Part shown: one piece after another, positions 25,275 to 34,038 of the stretch
Layout: each line of letters opens with the position of its first letter
How positions within the stretch are numbered: position 1 is the first letter of the stretch
NCBI GenBank assembly: GCA_964622325.1
Contig: CAZUOJ010000008.1
Coordinates: 1 to 64,000, forward strand
DNA: 64,000 bases
From: JAJFUB01 sp964622325
GTDB lineage: Bacteria > Armatimonadota > Zipacnadia > Zipacnadales > UBA11051
Direction of reading: 5' to 3'
The notes under the pieces: generated by a model
Database searches by the model: none
The model's input: only the letters and a program-made list of their open reading frames with translations
Told to the model about the DNA's origin: nothing
Position numbers and translations under genes: made by a program

Positions 25275-26210
25275 ATGTCTGATTTGCGCGTGACAACGCT
25301 CATCCCCAGTTATGGCCGGCCACAAAGTTTGCAGCGCTGTTTGGCCGGGCTTTTCCAGATGGAGCGGCCTCCGGATGAGATTATTGTGATCTGCCGCGAT
25401 CACGATATCGAAACGCAAGCTGTGGCCAAAGGATTTCCTTCTGTGCAAACGGCGTATGTCAGCCGCCCCGGACAAATTGCCGCTATTAATGCGGGGCTGC
25501 CTCTGGCAAGAGGAGATATTGTCAGCTTTTTGGACGATGATTGCGTGCCACGCACGGATTGGCTCTTTCGCTTGCTCTCACATTATGCCAATCCCCGCGT
25601 GGGGGGCGTGGGCGGACGCGATGTTGTGGGCGGGCCCGAGGCCCCAGAGGCGCCTTTTGCAAAAGCTGTGGGCGTCATTACATGTTATGGCCGCATTATT
25701 GGGAATCATCATTGTCCCACAACGCCCCAGCCGCGCGTTGTGACGCATCTAAAAGGCGCAAACATGTCGTTTCGCCGTGTGTTGTTATCGGCTTTTGATG
25801 AACGGATTCGTGGGCCGCATTTCAATGATACGGAGATTTCTTTGCGAGTGCGCAAACAAGGCTATTGGCTTATTTATGATCCTTTGGCGATTGTCGATCA
25901 TTATCCGGCTCCCCGGCTGGAGGGGCCGGGAGGCCGCGACAGCAGCGATCCCAAATTAGCTTATCTGGATGCTCATGATCGGATGTATGTGCTGCTCAAG
26001 CATTTGCCCTGGCTATGCAAGCCGCTGGCGGCTGCTTTTCAATTATTGATAGGGACAAGACGCCAGCCGGGCTTACTGTCAGGCATTTTTGTAGGCTGGC
26101 ACACGCCGCGGCAAACAATCCATCTGATGAAAGCATGTTTATCCGGCAGCCTGGCTGGCGTAGCCACGGCCTGCCGATATGCCGCCGAAGAAATTTGGCA
26201 ATGCTTCTGA
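25275..26210 (+). CDS. Family 2 glycosyltransferase
   Basis: A 311-residue GT-A fold enzyme. RVTTLIPSYGRPQSLQRCLAGL near the N-terminus is the nucleotide-sugar-binding start, GDIVSFLDDDCVPRTDW holds the DxD metal motif, and GANMSFRRVLLSAFDERIRGPHFNDTEISLRVRKQGYWL is the acceptor-side ED motif region. No clear membrane helices. I prefer the ATG at 25275 (AGGGCAGGC upstream); an in-frame ATG at 25227, three bases past the uvrA stop, is possible by translational coupling. It is followed by a GT4-type gene, so both may build one surface glycan. Confidence 0.85.
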   Translation: MSDLRVTTLIPSYGRPQSLQRCLAGLFQMERPPDEIIVICRDHDIETQAVAKGFPSVQTAYVSRPGQIAAINAGLPLARGDIVSFLDDDCVPRTDWLFRLLSHYANPRVGGVGGRDVVGGPEAPEAPFAKAVGVITCYGRIIGNHHCPTTPQPRVVTHLKGANMSFRRVLLSAFDERIRGPHFNDTEISLRVRKQGYWLIYDPLAIVDHYPAPRLEGPGGRDSSDPKLAYLDAHDRMYVLLKHLPWLCKPLAAAFQLLIGTRRQPGLLSGIFVGWHTPRQTIHLMKACLSGSLAGVATACRYAAEEIWQCF

Positions 26211-26223
26211 GCTTTTCTTGACA

Positions 26224-27378
26224 ATGAAAATAGCCATCATTGTGGAAGATGTGAATCGTACAGGCGGGCAGGAACGCGTCATTGCCGAGCTTGTGTCGCG
26301 TTTGGCCTGGCGACACGAAATTCATTTGTTTTGCTTTAGCGCCACAGATATTCCCTCCAATGTCATTGTGCATCATCTCTTTCCTCCGCCGCTTCGTTAT
26401 TTTATCGTGCGTTCGCTGTGGATAATTGCTGCCTCATGGCTGGCGGTGCGCCCGCGTCAATATGATATTGTGCTCTCTCAAGGCGGCAATGCCGTGCATC
26501 AAACGCATGCGCTCGTGCATGATTGCCTGGCGCGGCGCTGGGAGCTCACGCGAAAGCTTTATTGGCGCATGCAGCCTCCGCCCCTATGGAAAAAGCTTAT
26601 ACAGGGCTTATGGTTCTATCTTGTGGCCCGGCTGGAAGGGCGCGCAGTGAAGCGTTGTCAAAACGGAAAATTAATCGCTGTCTCGCACAAGCTGGCAGAG
26701 CTTTTAAGCCAATATCATGATGTGCCGCGGGAAGCCATCATCGTCTGCGAAAATGGCGTGGATCACAATGTATTTCATCCGCATCTCCAAGCGCCCTCAC
26801 GACAACACATTCGTCAACAGCTCGGAATGCGGGAAGAGGATATGCTGGCGCTTTTTCTGGGGGGAAGATGGCTGGAAAAGGGCGTATCTTATTGCGTAGA
26901 GGCTTTGTGTTATGCTGACGCGAATGTGCATTTGTGTGTGGCGGGACGTGACGAGCCCCACGCTTTGCAACGCCTGGCAGAGAAATTAGGCGTCGCACAG
27001 CGGCTTCATTTTCTGCCGCCTACGCCTAGGCCCTGGGATTATTATCACGCGGCTGATGTTTTTGTCTTTCCCAGTCATATAGAGGGATTTGGGCTTGTGG
27101 CTGTCGAAGCGGCAGCGTGTGGCTTGCCTGTCTTGATGACGCCAGTGGGCGTGGCGGAAAGACTCATTGAGGATGGAGTCAGCGGCTTTTTGATTTCCCA
27201 TGAGCCGTCTGAAATTGCGGCGCGGCTCAATCTTCTGGCACGTAATCCAGAATTGCGACGGCGCATGAGCGTTGCGGCCCATCACGCCTCCAGGCGCTTT
27301 TCCTGGGATCGCCAGGCAAAGGAATTAGAGGAAGCGCTTATCAAGAGCCTGTCAGCAGATATCGAAAGCCCAAGATAA
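26224..27378 (+). CDS. Family 4 glycosyltransferase
   Basis: A 384-residue GT-B fold enzyme. It starts MKIAIIVEDVNRTGGQERVIAEL. The donor-binding half has LALFLGGRWLEKGVSYCVEAL, LCVAGRDEPHAL, and the EX7E-type region FPSHIEGFGLVAVEAAACGLPV. The start at 26224 lies 14 bases after the preceding gene's stop; an in-frame ATG at 26179 would overlap it. It probably transfers a sugar in cell-surface polysaccharide assembly with the GT2 protein. Acceptor unknown. Confidence 0.87.
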   Translation: MKIAIIVEDVNRTGGQERVIAELVSRLAWRHEIHLFCFSATDIPSNVIVHHLFPPPLRYFIVRSLWIIAASWLAVRPRQYDIVLSQGGNAVHQTHALVHDCLARRWELTRKLYWRMQPPPLWKKLIQGLWFYLVARLEGRAVKRCQNGKLIAVSHKLAELLSQYHDVPREAIIVCENGVDHNVFHPHLQAPSRQHIRQQLGMREEDMLALFLGGRWLEKGVSYCVEALCYADANVHLCVAGRDEPHALQRLAEKLGVAQRLHFLPPTPRPWDYYHAADVFVFPSHIEGFGLVAVEAAACGLPVLMTPVGVAERLIEDGVSGFLISHEPSEIAARLNLLARNPELRRRMSVAAHHASRRFSWDRQAKELEEALIKSLSADIESPR

Positions 27379-27497
27379 CAAGCTATATCGCTTTTTGCTT
27401 TGGAAGCTTAAGCGTTTGAGATCTGGGCTGATGAAGGATAATGATGAATAAGGGATTGATATTTTTTGTTTTTTAAAAATAAGCCCAAAAAGCGAGT

Positions 27498-28514
27498 CTA
27501 AACTTCCTTTATGAGCAGCTTGTTTAAATTAGCCTCCCCCAGGCCCGCTTCCGCCGCCATGGCGATATGTGGGATGCTCAGCGGATCATGGCCAAGCAGC
27601 TTGGCGGCGTAAGCATCAACGGCCACAATGTCAGGGCTGACAATAAGCGTGTCCAGCTTTTCGACAACGCCAGGCCCTTTGGGGCCATTTGTTTTCAACA
27701 CGCGCACTGCATCGACAATATTGAGCGTGGGCCGCAAGGCATAAGCCAGATCAGCGATATTGCGATGTAAATTATTCCGTCCGCCGGCGGAGCCCCGCGC
27801 ATGATATTTTCCCCGATCCAGCACACAGCCCATTTGATTTTTCATCGCAATTGTCACAATGCTGGAGCCATGATGCTTGAGGATGGGCAGATTAATGTAC
27901 ACATCACAATCTAAAAGATCCGCGGGGATTTGTTCGGCCTGAAAATTTTGGGCGTGGGGCAAGGAGACATCGCGATATAGTTGCGGGCTTGCCCAATCCA
28001 CAAGCTCCACGTTCAGCGCTGCACAAATCGCTTTGGCGCCGCTCATGTCAAAAGATATATTGGCCGCATCGCATGTATGATCCGCCACAATAATTTCTTG
28101 GGCGCCCGCTTGTTTGCAGGCCTCAATGACGGCCTGCAAAATTTCGGGATTAGTGCAGGCTGCTTGCTCAGGCGTTCGGCTCCAGGCTAAATTGGGCTTA
28201 ATCACAACACGATCATTAGGACGGACAAAGGCGCTCATCCCGCTAAAAGCCGCCAGAGCCGCTGTGACAAGCTCGCGCGGGGATTTGCCCTTCGCCACAG
28301 CCATATGGATGTCATTAACAGGTCCTGCTTGCCAGCGATTTTTGCCAATTTTGGCGTCCGTAGCAGGAGAGCCCTCCTGGCTGCGGGGCAGCGGAGCATT
28401 TGTCGGCGCCTGCGCCACGGAAGGCGCAGCTGTCGTCTGAGGCGCACGACAAGCGGCTAGGCCCAAGCCCAAGCCAGCTAAAATTGTATCCCTCAGGAAG
28501 CGTCGCCGATCCAT
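27498..28514 (-). CDS. Tat-exported DUF362 lipoprotein
   Basis: A 338-residue protein with a twin-arginine signal (MDRRRFLRDTILAGLGLGLAAC) and a lipobox LAAC at Cys22, so it should be a Tat-secreted lipoprotein. The body matches DUF362: NDRVVIKPNLAWSRTPEQAACTNPEIL, GAQEIIVADHTCD, DVYINLPILKHHG, IAMKNQMGCVLDRGKYHARG and NIVDAVRVLKTNGPKGPG. DUF362 proteins carry a conserved fold of unknown reaction, and here no iron-sulfur cluster motif is present. AGGAGG precedes the ATG. It is divergent from the GH42-like gene. Confidence 0.9.
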   Translation of the reverse strand: MDRRRFLRDTILAGLGLGLAACRAPQTTAAPSVAQAPTNAPLPRSQEGSPATDAKIGKNRWQAGPVNDIHMAVAKGKSPRELVTAALAAFSGMSAFVRPNDRVVIKPNLAWSRTPEQAACTNPEILQAVIEACKQAGAQEIIVADHTCDAANISFDMSGAKAICAALNVELVDWASPQLYRDVSLPHAQNFQAEQIPADLLDCDVYINLPILKHHGSSIVTIAMKNQMGCVLDRGKYHARGSAGGRNNLHRNIADLAYALRPTLNIVDAVRVLKTNGPKGPGVVEKLDTLIVSPDIVAVDAYAAKLLGHDPLSIPHIAMAAEAGLGEANLNKLLIKEV

Positions 28515-28683
28515 TTAATATCCTCCTGCAAAATCTGTAGCATTATTATAAATTGAATGTTTTTGCTTTCCAAATGTTTTCTTTATTTTCTTTAAAAATA
28601 AAAAGAAAATTTGCCCAAGAAGGAAAGCAAATATCAAATGACAAAAATTAAAACAAGATTCAATCGGCAGGGGAGGGCTTGTT

Positions 28684-31600
28684 ATGCACAAAATAAGGCT
28701 TTTTTGGGGCTTATTAGCGCTTCTGGCAGGGATTGGGAGCGTTGTGAAGGCCGACACGACGGCCGAAGAGCTGGAAGAAGATCTTTCCTTAAATAGCCGC
28801 GTTGTCACGCCTCATGTAGATTGGGGGCAGCCCAGTGCGCAAGGCGTTGTACGAGGGCTGTTTTTTGTCTTTGGGGGCCATTATGGGCCGGATTGGACAG
28901 AATGCGGCACGCGCTATCGCGAAGTTGTGGAGCTCTGTCAACGCTTTGATATTCAGCCGGAAGGCGCCATTGTGGATAGCGCAGGCGGCAAATGGAGCTT
29001 TCACGGCGGCAAGCTGGGGGAAGATCGCGCTGAACGGCTGCTCGGCAAGCCGCACGATGTTATTGTGATTGCCGGCTTTGGGCTGGATAAATTGCCCACA
29101 AAAATGCAATATGAAATTTTGAAGCAAGTGGTGGCGGGCACAGGGCTTGTTTGCATTGGGCCTGGGAATGAATATCTGGCGCCCAAGAGACAGATTCAGC
29201 CCACGCCTGAATCGTTGCTCCAAGGCCTGCCCGTATTGCCGGGCGCCAAAGAGGGCGAATGGATGCTGCCAGGCGATTATATTACAGCCTACAGGCTAGG
29301 CAAAGGGCGGGGCGTATGGCTAAATTATCAGGCGCATGCTCTGAGTCCGTTCCGGCCCTTTTCCTGGCGCAATCTGGCGGAATACGATTATCGGATGCTC
29401 ATTGTGGGGCGAGCAGTTTTGTGGGCCGCAGGAAAAGAAAGCGCTGTAGCCCTGGGGCAAATATTGTCCCCGGAGAATGTGCAGATTAAGCGACAGGACA
29501 AAGCGCCGGCAGGCTCTGTGATAGTGAACAGCAAACGAGCGATGGCCGCGACAATGCGGCTGAGTCTGCGCCGCGCGGAAGATGGATTAGATATTCCTCT
29601 GGAACAAAAAGCGCTGGCTTTGCCGGAAAACAGCACAATATCTGTGCCTGTGATTTTGCCGCGGCTGCGTGCTGGAGATTATTATCTCCATGTGATTGTA
29701 AAAAGCAAAGCGGGCGTCGAAGCAGCCGGAGCTAAATTGCTATCTGTGGAAAGCCCCTACGGCGTGGAAAGCGTCAGTCTGGACAGGGATTATGCGGAGC
29801 CAGGCGAGCAGATTGCAGGCGTTGTCCGGACACGGGGGACAATGCCCCCGCGCGCCCGTTTGCTGCTGAGGCTGCGCGATTCGTATGGCCGCATATTGGG
29901 GCTGCAGGAATTGAAGCGCCAGGCGCAACAGAACGAATATCCTTTCCGGATTATCGCAAGCCCCTTTGATACAATTTTGATGCGGGCTGAAGCGGCTTTA
30001 CAGGATGAAGGCGGGGATGTAGAAATCAAGACAGCCGAATACACAGTCCCCAAGCGCCGGCAGGGACAATTCAATTTTGTGATGTGGGATGGGCCCAACG
30101 ATGTTTTGGGCTATTATGCTTGGAAGCAGCTGCAAGAAGTCGGCTACAACATCTGCCTTATTGGCAGTATGGGCGAAACGCCGCGCGAGCAGCCCTCTGT
30201 GTTGCGCGCCTGTGATACATCCCTTGTGCCGTATAGCACGCGCATTCTGGATCCCAAAGATGAAAATGGCTATATGAAGCCCGTCTGCTGGAATCATGAG
30301 CCGGCAGTGACGCAATATGTGCAAAAAATTGTGAATAATCAGATTAATTTGCGCAAGCAAGGCGTGTTTGTATATTCGCTGGGCGATGAAGGCGTGACAA
30401 AGGGCTGCTGTGTGCATCCTTCATGTTTGGCGGCCTATCGGCAATGGCTCAAGCAACAATATGGCACAATTGACAAGCTGAACGCTTCCTGGGGCGAAAA
30501 TTATAAATCTTTTGAGGAAGTGGATTTGCTTTCGCATCAGGATAATATGGAAGTGCAGGCTAAAAAGACATGCCCGCCGCGCTGGTACGATCGCGAAGCC
30601 TTTGCCCGCTATAATTTGGCTCGTTTTGCGCATCGTTTTGCGGAGGCCTATAAACAGCTGGATCCGCAAGCGATTACAGGCTTTGAAGGGACAGGAGGCT
30701 TTGGCGATGATTATGATGCCATATTGAGTCATATTGGCTTTTATGGGCCCTATCCCAGCATTGGAGATGACATTATCCGTTCCCGGGCGCCACGCGAGCT
30801 GATACGTTCCAACTGGATGGGCTATTCCAAGACAGGCGATGCGCTGTCCGATGCCGCCTGGAGGATGATTATGAAGGGGCTGGATAGTTGCTGGTACTGG
30901 ATGTGGGATGGCATCGGCTCCTTTCGCGGCGTTTTGTCGCCCACGATCGATTATTTCCCCTGCACAGCCGATTTCTTGCAGGAAATGAAGCCTGTGCGCG
31001 AGGGCCTGGGCGATTTGTTGCTCCATTCGCAATGGATTCATAGCGGCATCGGGATCCTCTATTCGCTCCCTTCGGCGCTTTCTGGCGGCGTTGAGGACAG
31101 CGCCACATATCAGCAGCCCCAGCAGGCGACAGAAGCCTGGCTGCAAATGACATACGAATTGGGACAGGATGCCCGCTTTTTGACAAGCGACATGCTGGCT
31201 CAAGGGAGACTCACAAACAGCGAATTTAAAGTCCTGTGTCTGCCCATGTGCCAGGCCCTCAAGCCCGAAGAGGCGCAAATCATTCGCCAGTTTGTGCAAA
31301 AGGGCGGCACTTTAATTGCCGATGTGCGGCCCGCGATTTTTGACGGACATATGAAAGCAGTGATGCCGGGCTTGCTGGATGATGTGTTTGGGATACAGCG
31401 GATTGGCCGCGGCAAAGCCCAGACAGCGGAAATCACGCTTCAGGGACATTTGGGAAACGAAAAATTAGATCTGAAGCTGCAGACAAAAATTGATCCGGAT
31501 ATTCGCCTGCAGGGCGGGACAGCGCTGGCCTCTATTAATGAGACGCCCGTGCTCATTTCCCATCGCGTGGGCCAGGGGCAAGCCATTTTGCTTAATTTTT

Positions 31601-32277
31601 CGTTGCTTGCTATGCGGGATGAAAAGGATGAGCAGGGGCGGCAGATGCGCGCCTTGCTGGGGGCCCTGTATCGCCTGGCGCAAACACAGCCGCCTGTAGG
31701 CGTCTCTTCGCCACAAGGCGAGCCGCTCTTTGCCACAGAAACGCGTGTGTGGCGCAATGGCGAGAGCCTGATTTTCGGCGTGTGGCGGCAAATGCGGAAT
31801 GCCTGGTTCGCGCCCAAAGCAGGCACAATCGCCGGCGAGCCAGTGCCGGCCCGCATTACATTGCCCCAAAGCTATCATGTGTATGATTTGCGGCACGGCA
31901 AATATCTGGGCACGCCGCGTTCCTGGGAAACGAAGCTGCGCTGGGGCAGGCCGAATTTCTATCTGGCAACGCCTCATCCCATCAAGGGATTAAAAATAAC
32001 ATTGAAGGAGCCGCAGCCGCGCCGAGGGCAGATTGTGACAGCCACAATCTCCCTGCCCTTGCCTGCCTCCGCGAAGCTCAAGCACGCTGTGTATGTCCAG
32101 CTCTTCACGCCCACAGACGAGCAGCCGCTTTGGGGGCGCTATGTGAAAATTTTGCAGGGGGGGCGGGCGCAAGTGCAGCTGCCTGTGGCCTATAATGATC
32201 CCGCGGGCGTATGGCGCCTGCGCGCCACGGAATTGTTTAGCCGACAAAGCGCGGAAGCCACATGGAAGCTGCCGTGA
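28684..32277 (+). CDS. Very large secreted GH42-like glycosidase
   Basis: A 1197-residue exported protein. The signal peptide covers residues 1-23. Residues about 55-260 form a GATase-like domain (DVIVIAGFGLDKLP, GTGLVCIGPGNEYL), and beta-sandwiches follow to about 450. The barrel region has FVYSLGDEGVTKGCCVHPSC with Glu569, then AYRQWLKQQYGTIDKLNASWGENYKSFEEV, the pattern seen after the acid/base of GH42 beta-galactosidases. The usual Asn-Glu is Asp-Glu here. About 800-1010 is a second GATase-like trimerisation domain (GIGILYSLPSAL, FVQKGGTLIADVRP). AGGGGAGGG precedes the ATG. Substrate unknown. Confidence 0.8.
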   Translation: MHKIRLFWGLLALLAGIGSVVKADTTAEELEEDLSLNSRVVTPHVDWGQPSAQGVVRGLFFVFGGHYGPDWTECGTRYREVVELCQRFDIQPEGAIVDSAGGKWSFHGGKLGEDRAERLLGKPHDVIVIAGFGLDKLPTKMQYEILKQVVAGTGLVCIGPGNEYLAPKRQIQPTPESLLQGLPVLPGAKEGEWMLPGDYITAYRLGKGRGVWLNYQAHALSPFRPFSWRNLAEYDYRMLIVGRAVLWAAGKESAVALGQILSPENVQIKRQDKAPAGSVIVNSKRAMAATMRLSLRRAEDGLDIPLEQKALALPENSTISVPVILPRLRAGDYYLHVIVKSKAGVEAAGAKLLSVESPYGVESVSLDRDYAEPGEQIAGVVRTRGTMPPRARLLLRLRDSYGRILGLQELKRQAQQNEYPFRIIASPFDTILMRAEAALQDEGGDVEIKTAEYTVPKRRQGQFNFVMWDGPNDVLGYYAWKQLQEVGYNICLIGSMGETPREQPSVLRACDTSLVPYSTRILDPKDENGYMKPVCWNHEPAVTQYVQKIVNNQINLRKQGVFVYSLGDEGVTKGCCVHPSCLAAYRQWLKQQYGTIDKLNASWGENYKSFEEVDLLSHQDNMEVQAKKTCPPRWYDREAFARYNLARFAHRFAEAYKQLDPQAITGFEGTGGFGDDYDAILSHIGFYGPYPSIGDDIIRSRAPRELIRSNWMGYSKTGDALSDAAWRMIMKGLDSCWYWMWDGIGSFRGVLSPTIDYFPCTADFLQEMKPVREGLGDLLLHSQWIHSGIGILYSLPSALSGGVEDSATYQQPQQATEAWLQMTYELGQDARFLTSDMLAQGRLTNSEFKVLCLPMCQALKPEEAQIIRQFVQKGGTLIADVRPAIFDGHMKAVMPGLLDDVFGIQRIGRGKAQTAEITLQGHLGNEKLDLKLQTKIDPDIRLQGGTALASINETPVLISHRVGQGQAILLNFSLLAMRDEKDEQGRQMRALLGALYRLAQTQPPVGVSSPQGEPLFATETRVWRNGESLIFGVWRQMRNAWFAPKAGTIAGEPVPARITLPQSYHVYDLRHGKYLGTPRSWETKLRWGRPNFYLATPHPIKGLKITLKEPQPRRGQIVTATISLPLPASAKLKHAVYVQLFTPTDEQPLWGRYVKILQGGRAQVQLPVAYNDPAGVWRLRATELFSRQSAEATWKLP

Positions 32278-32396
32278 GCTTTATGTTTTACAGAATTAAG
32301 GACATTAGGGAAATTCGCGGGGGACAAAGCCATCACGCCAAATTAACATAGCCATCAATCCCAGGGCAAATATATGGGGCGAAAGAGGACACAAAA

Positions 32397-33563
32397 ATGG
32401 GGCGGCTAATTCTGCTTTTGTGCGCACTGTTGTTAGGCGGGATGGGAGGCGCAGAGGAGCCGGCGGCGCCTGCCGAAACTGTCAGCGCTTATGACGACGG
32501 CGGCCGCGTGGCACTTTCCACATACGAATGTCCCGGCCATCAAATCCTGACGCGAAATGTCTCCTTGCAAAATGCCCACTACAAGTACAGCTTCAAATAC
32601 AGTGGCTGCCAGGATCCCTCGCATCAGGGCGAGCATCCCTCTTCGGAGGGCAATTTCGGCATGCCCGCGCCGTCTTCATGTAATTGGTATCACAGCGGCT
32701 TTTTGACAATTGACATCAACGGCAAGGATGTTGTGCGTCAGGATTTGAAGGAAATGCGTGTGCTGGAAAGCGGGACGCGCGGCGGCTTTCAAGTCATCTG
32801 GGCGCATCCGCAAGCAGAAGTGGGGCTGCGCGTGATGCTGCTTCCGGGAGCCAATCATGTGCTGTGTCAACTGAAATGGCAGCCCCGGCCTGGCGCGGAG
32901 ATCAAAAATGTGCGCCTCGGGCTGCGCTGCTATCCGAGCTTTTTTACAGCTGCTCGTCAGCGGCGCGGCGAGCGGCATGTCAAAACGCCCCGCACCGATC
33001 AGCAAGAGCCTTCCACATTGCAATTAGCACCGGGAGAGGATATATGGCTCCTGTATTATGACGCCATATTTGATGTGGCAAAGGGCGAGGGCGAGGGGCC
33101 GTGTGCGGCGCTTTTGGAACAGACGCCGTTGCAAAGCGGCCGTGTGGCTATCGGCGATTATGCTGTGATGACATATCTGGATTTGAAGCCCGAAGCCGGC
33201 GCTTTTCGTTTCGCTCTCTATGATTTTGCGGGCCGTACAAACGCGGAAGCCGAGGCTTATTTGCACGCGCACGGGCAGGAGGATTGGGCCCGGCTGCTGG
33301 CGCTTTATTTTCGTCCGCAGCCTGTCCGGGAGCTGCAGCTGACGAATCTCCAGGCGGATGTGGCGCAGCTGCTGGAGGAGGCAAGGGAGGACGGCGCCGC
33401 ATTGAAGCCTAAAATTGAGGTTGTGCTGCGACAGATGGAGGCTTTAAGCCAAAAAGCACAACACGAAGATTGGCAGGCAGAAGCCGATTTGGCGGAACTG
33501 TGGCGCAATTCGCAGGATTTGCTGTGGCGATTGCGGATTTTCGCTCTGCTTAATCGCTCTTAG
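32397..33563 (+). CDS. Secreted protein of unknown family
   Basis: A 388-residue protein that I do not recognise. It has a signal peptide (MGRLILLLCALLLGGMGGA), then a beta-rich body to about residue 290 with five or six scattered cysteines and repeated aromatic strands (YKYSFKYSGC, LTIDINGKDVV, VLCQLKWQPRPGAEI, IWLLYYDAIFDV). A charged helical tail covers 305-388 (LQADVAQLLEEAREDGAALKPKIEVVLRQMEALSQK). No catalytic motif is seen. GAGG precedes the ATG. It follows the GH42-like gene by 119 bases on the same strand and may be its partner in glycan binding or degradation. Confidence 0.75.
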   Translation: MGRLILLLCALLLGGMGGAEEPAAPAETVSAYDDGGRVALSTYECPGHQILTRNVSLQNAHYKYSFKYSGCQDPSHQGEHPSSEGNFGMPAPSSCNWYHSGFLTIDINGKDVVRQDLKEMRVLESGTRGGFQVIWAHPQAEVGLRVMLLPGANHVLCQLKWQPRPGAEIKNVRLGLRCYPSFFTAARQRRGERHVKTPRTDQQEPSTLQLAPGEDIWLLYYDAIFDVAKGEGEGPCAALLEQTPLQSGRVAIGDYAVMTYLDLKPEAGAFRFALYDFAGRTNAEAEAYLHAHGQEDWARLLALYFRPQPVRELQLTNLQADVAQLLEEAREDGAALKPKIEVVLRQMEALSQKAQHEDWQAEADLAELWRNSQDLLWRLRIFALLNRS

Positions 33564-33703
33564 GCTTAAGAACAGAGAGAGGAAAGCCTGTGTTTTCAGG
33601 GAGCCAAAAGGAGCTGTAAGCGGATAGGAGCGTCCTTCTGAGCAAAATTTGCGGGTCCAGGACAGCGCCCTTTTTTAGTCTATGCTTTGTGGAAATTGCT
33701 TTT

Positions 33704-33919
33704 TCAGGCGTCTTTCGTGTTTTCATTTACAGGCTCATGGGCTTTTTTGCCATAAACGCGCTCATAAGCTTTGCAATACGGACATAAGCCGCCCTCGATG
33801 AATTTGACAAATATAAACGCCAGTCCGCGTTGCTTCTGGCGAGCCCGGCGGCACACAGGACATTCCAGGCATTTTTGGGCCATCTTCCGTTCGCGTTCGC
33901 TTATTGTCTTTTCGCTCAC
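33704..33919 (-). CDS. Small five-cysteine zinc-ribbon-like protein
   Basis: A 71-residue cytoplasmic protein translated from GTG, chosen because AGGAGG (33930-33925) lies five bases upstream. CLECPVCRR (Cys17, Cys20, Cys23) and GLCPYC (Cys46, Cys49) form a likely zinc ribbon, with a lysine/arginine-rich N-terminus. No family recognised. It is transcribed divergently from ligA with 119 bases between the starts. Confidence 0.65.
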   Translation of the reverse strand: MSEKTISERERKMAQKCLECPVCRRARQKQRGLAFIFVKFIEGGLCPYCKAYERVYGKKAHEPVNENTKDA

Positions 33920-34038
33920 AATTTCCTCCTGAAAAAGACTTTTTATTCGTGATATAATTATAACAATCTGCCTCATTTCCTTTTTCCGCAGACAGGGAAT
34001 ATGCGTGTTGAGATAATCCGGGAAGAAAGGGATTGGCT

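Noticed and set aside
30421..31299. A 292-codon open frame on the minus strand inside the GH42-like gene
   Set aside because: Antisense shadow; the plus-strand frame has domains and a signal peptide across the full length.
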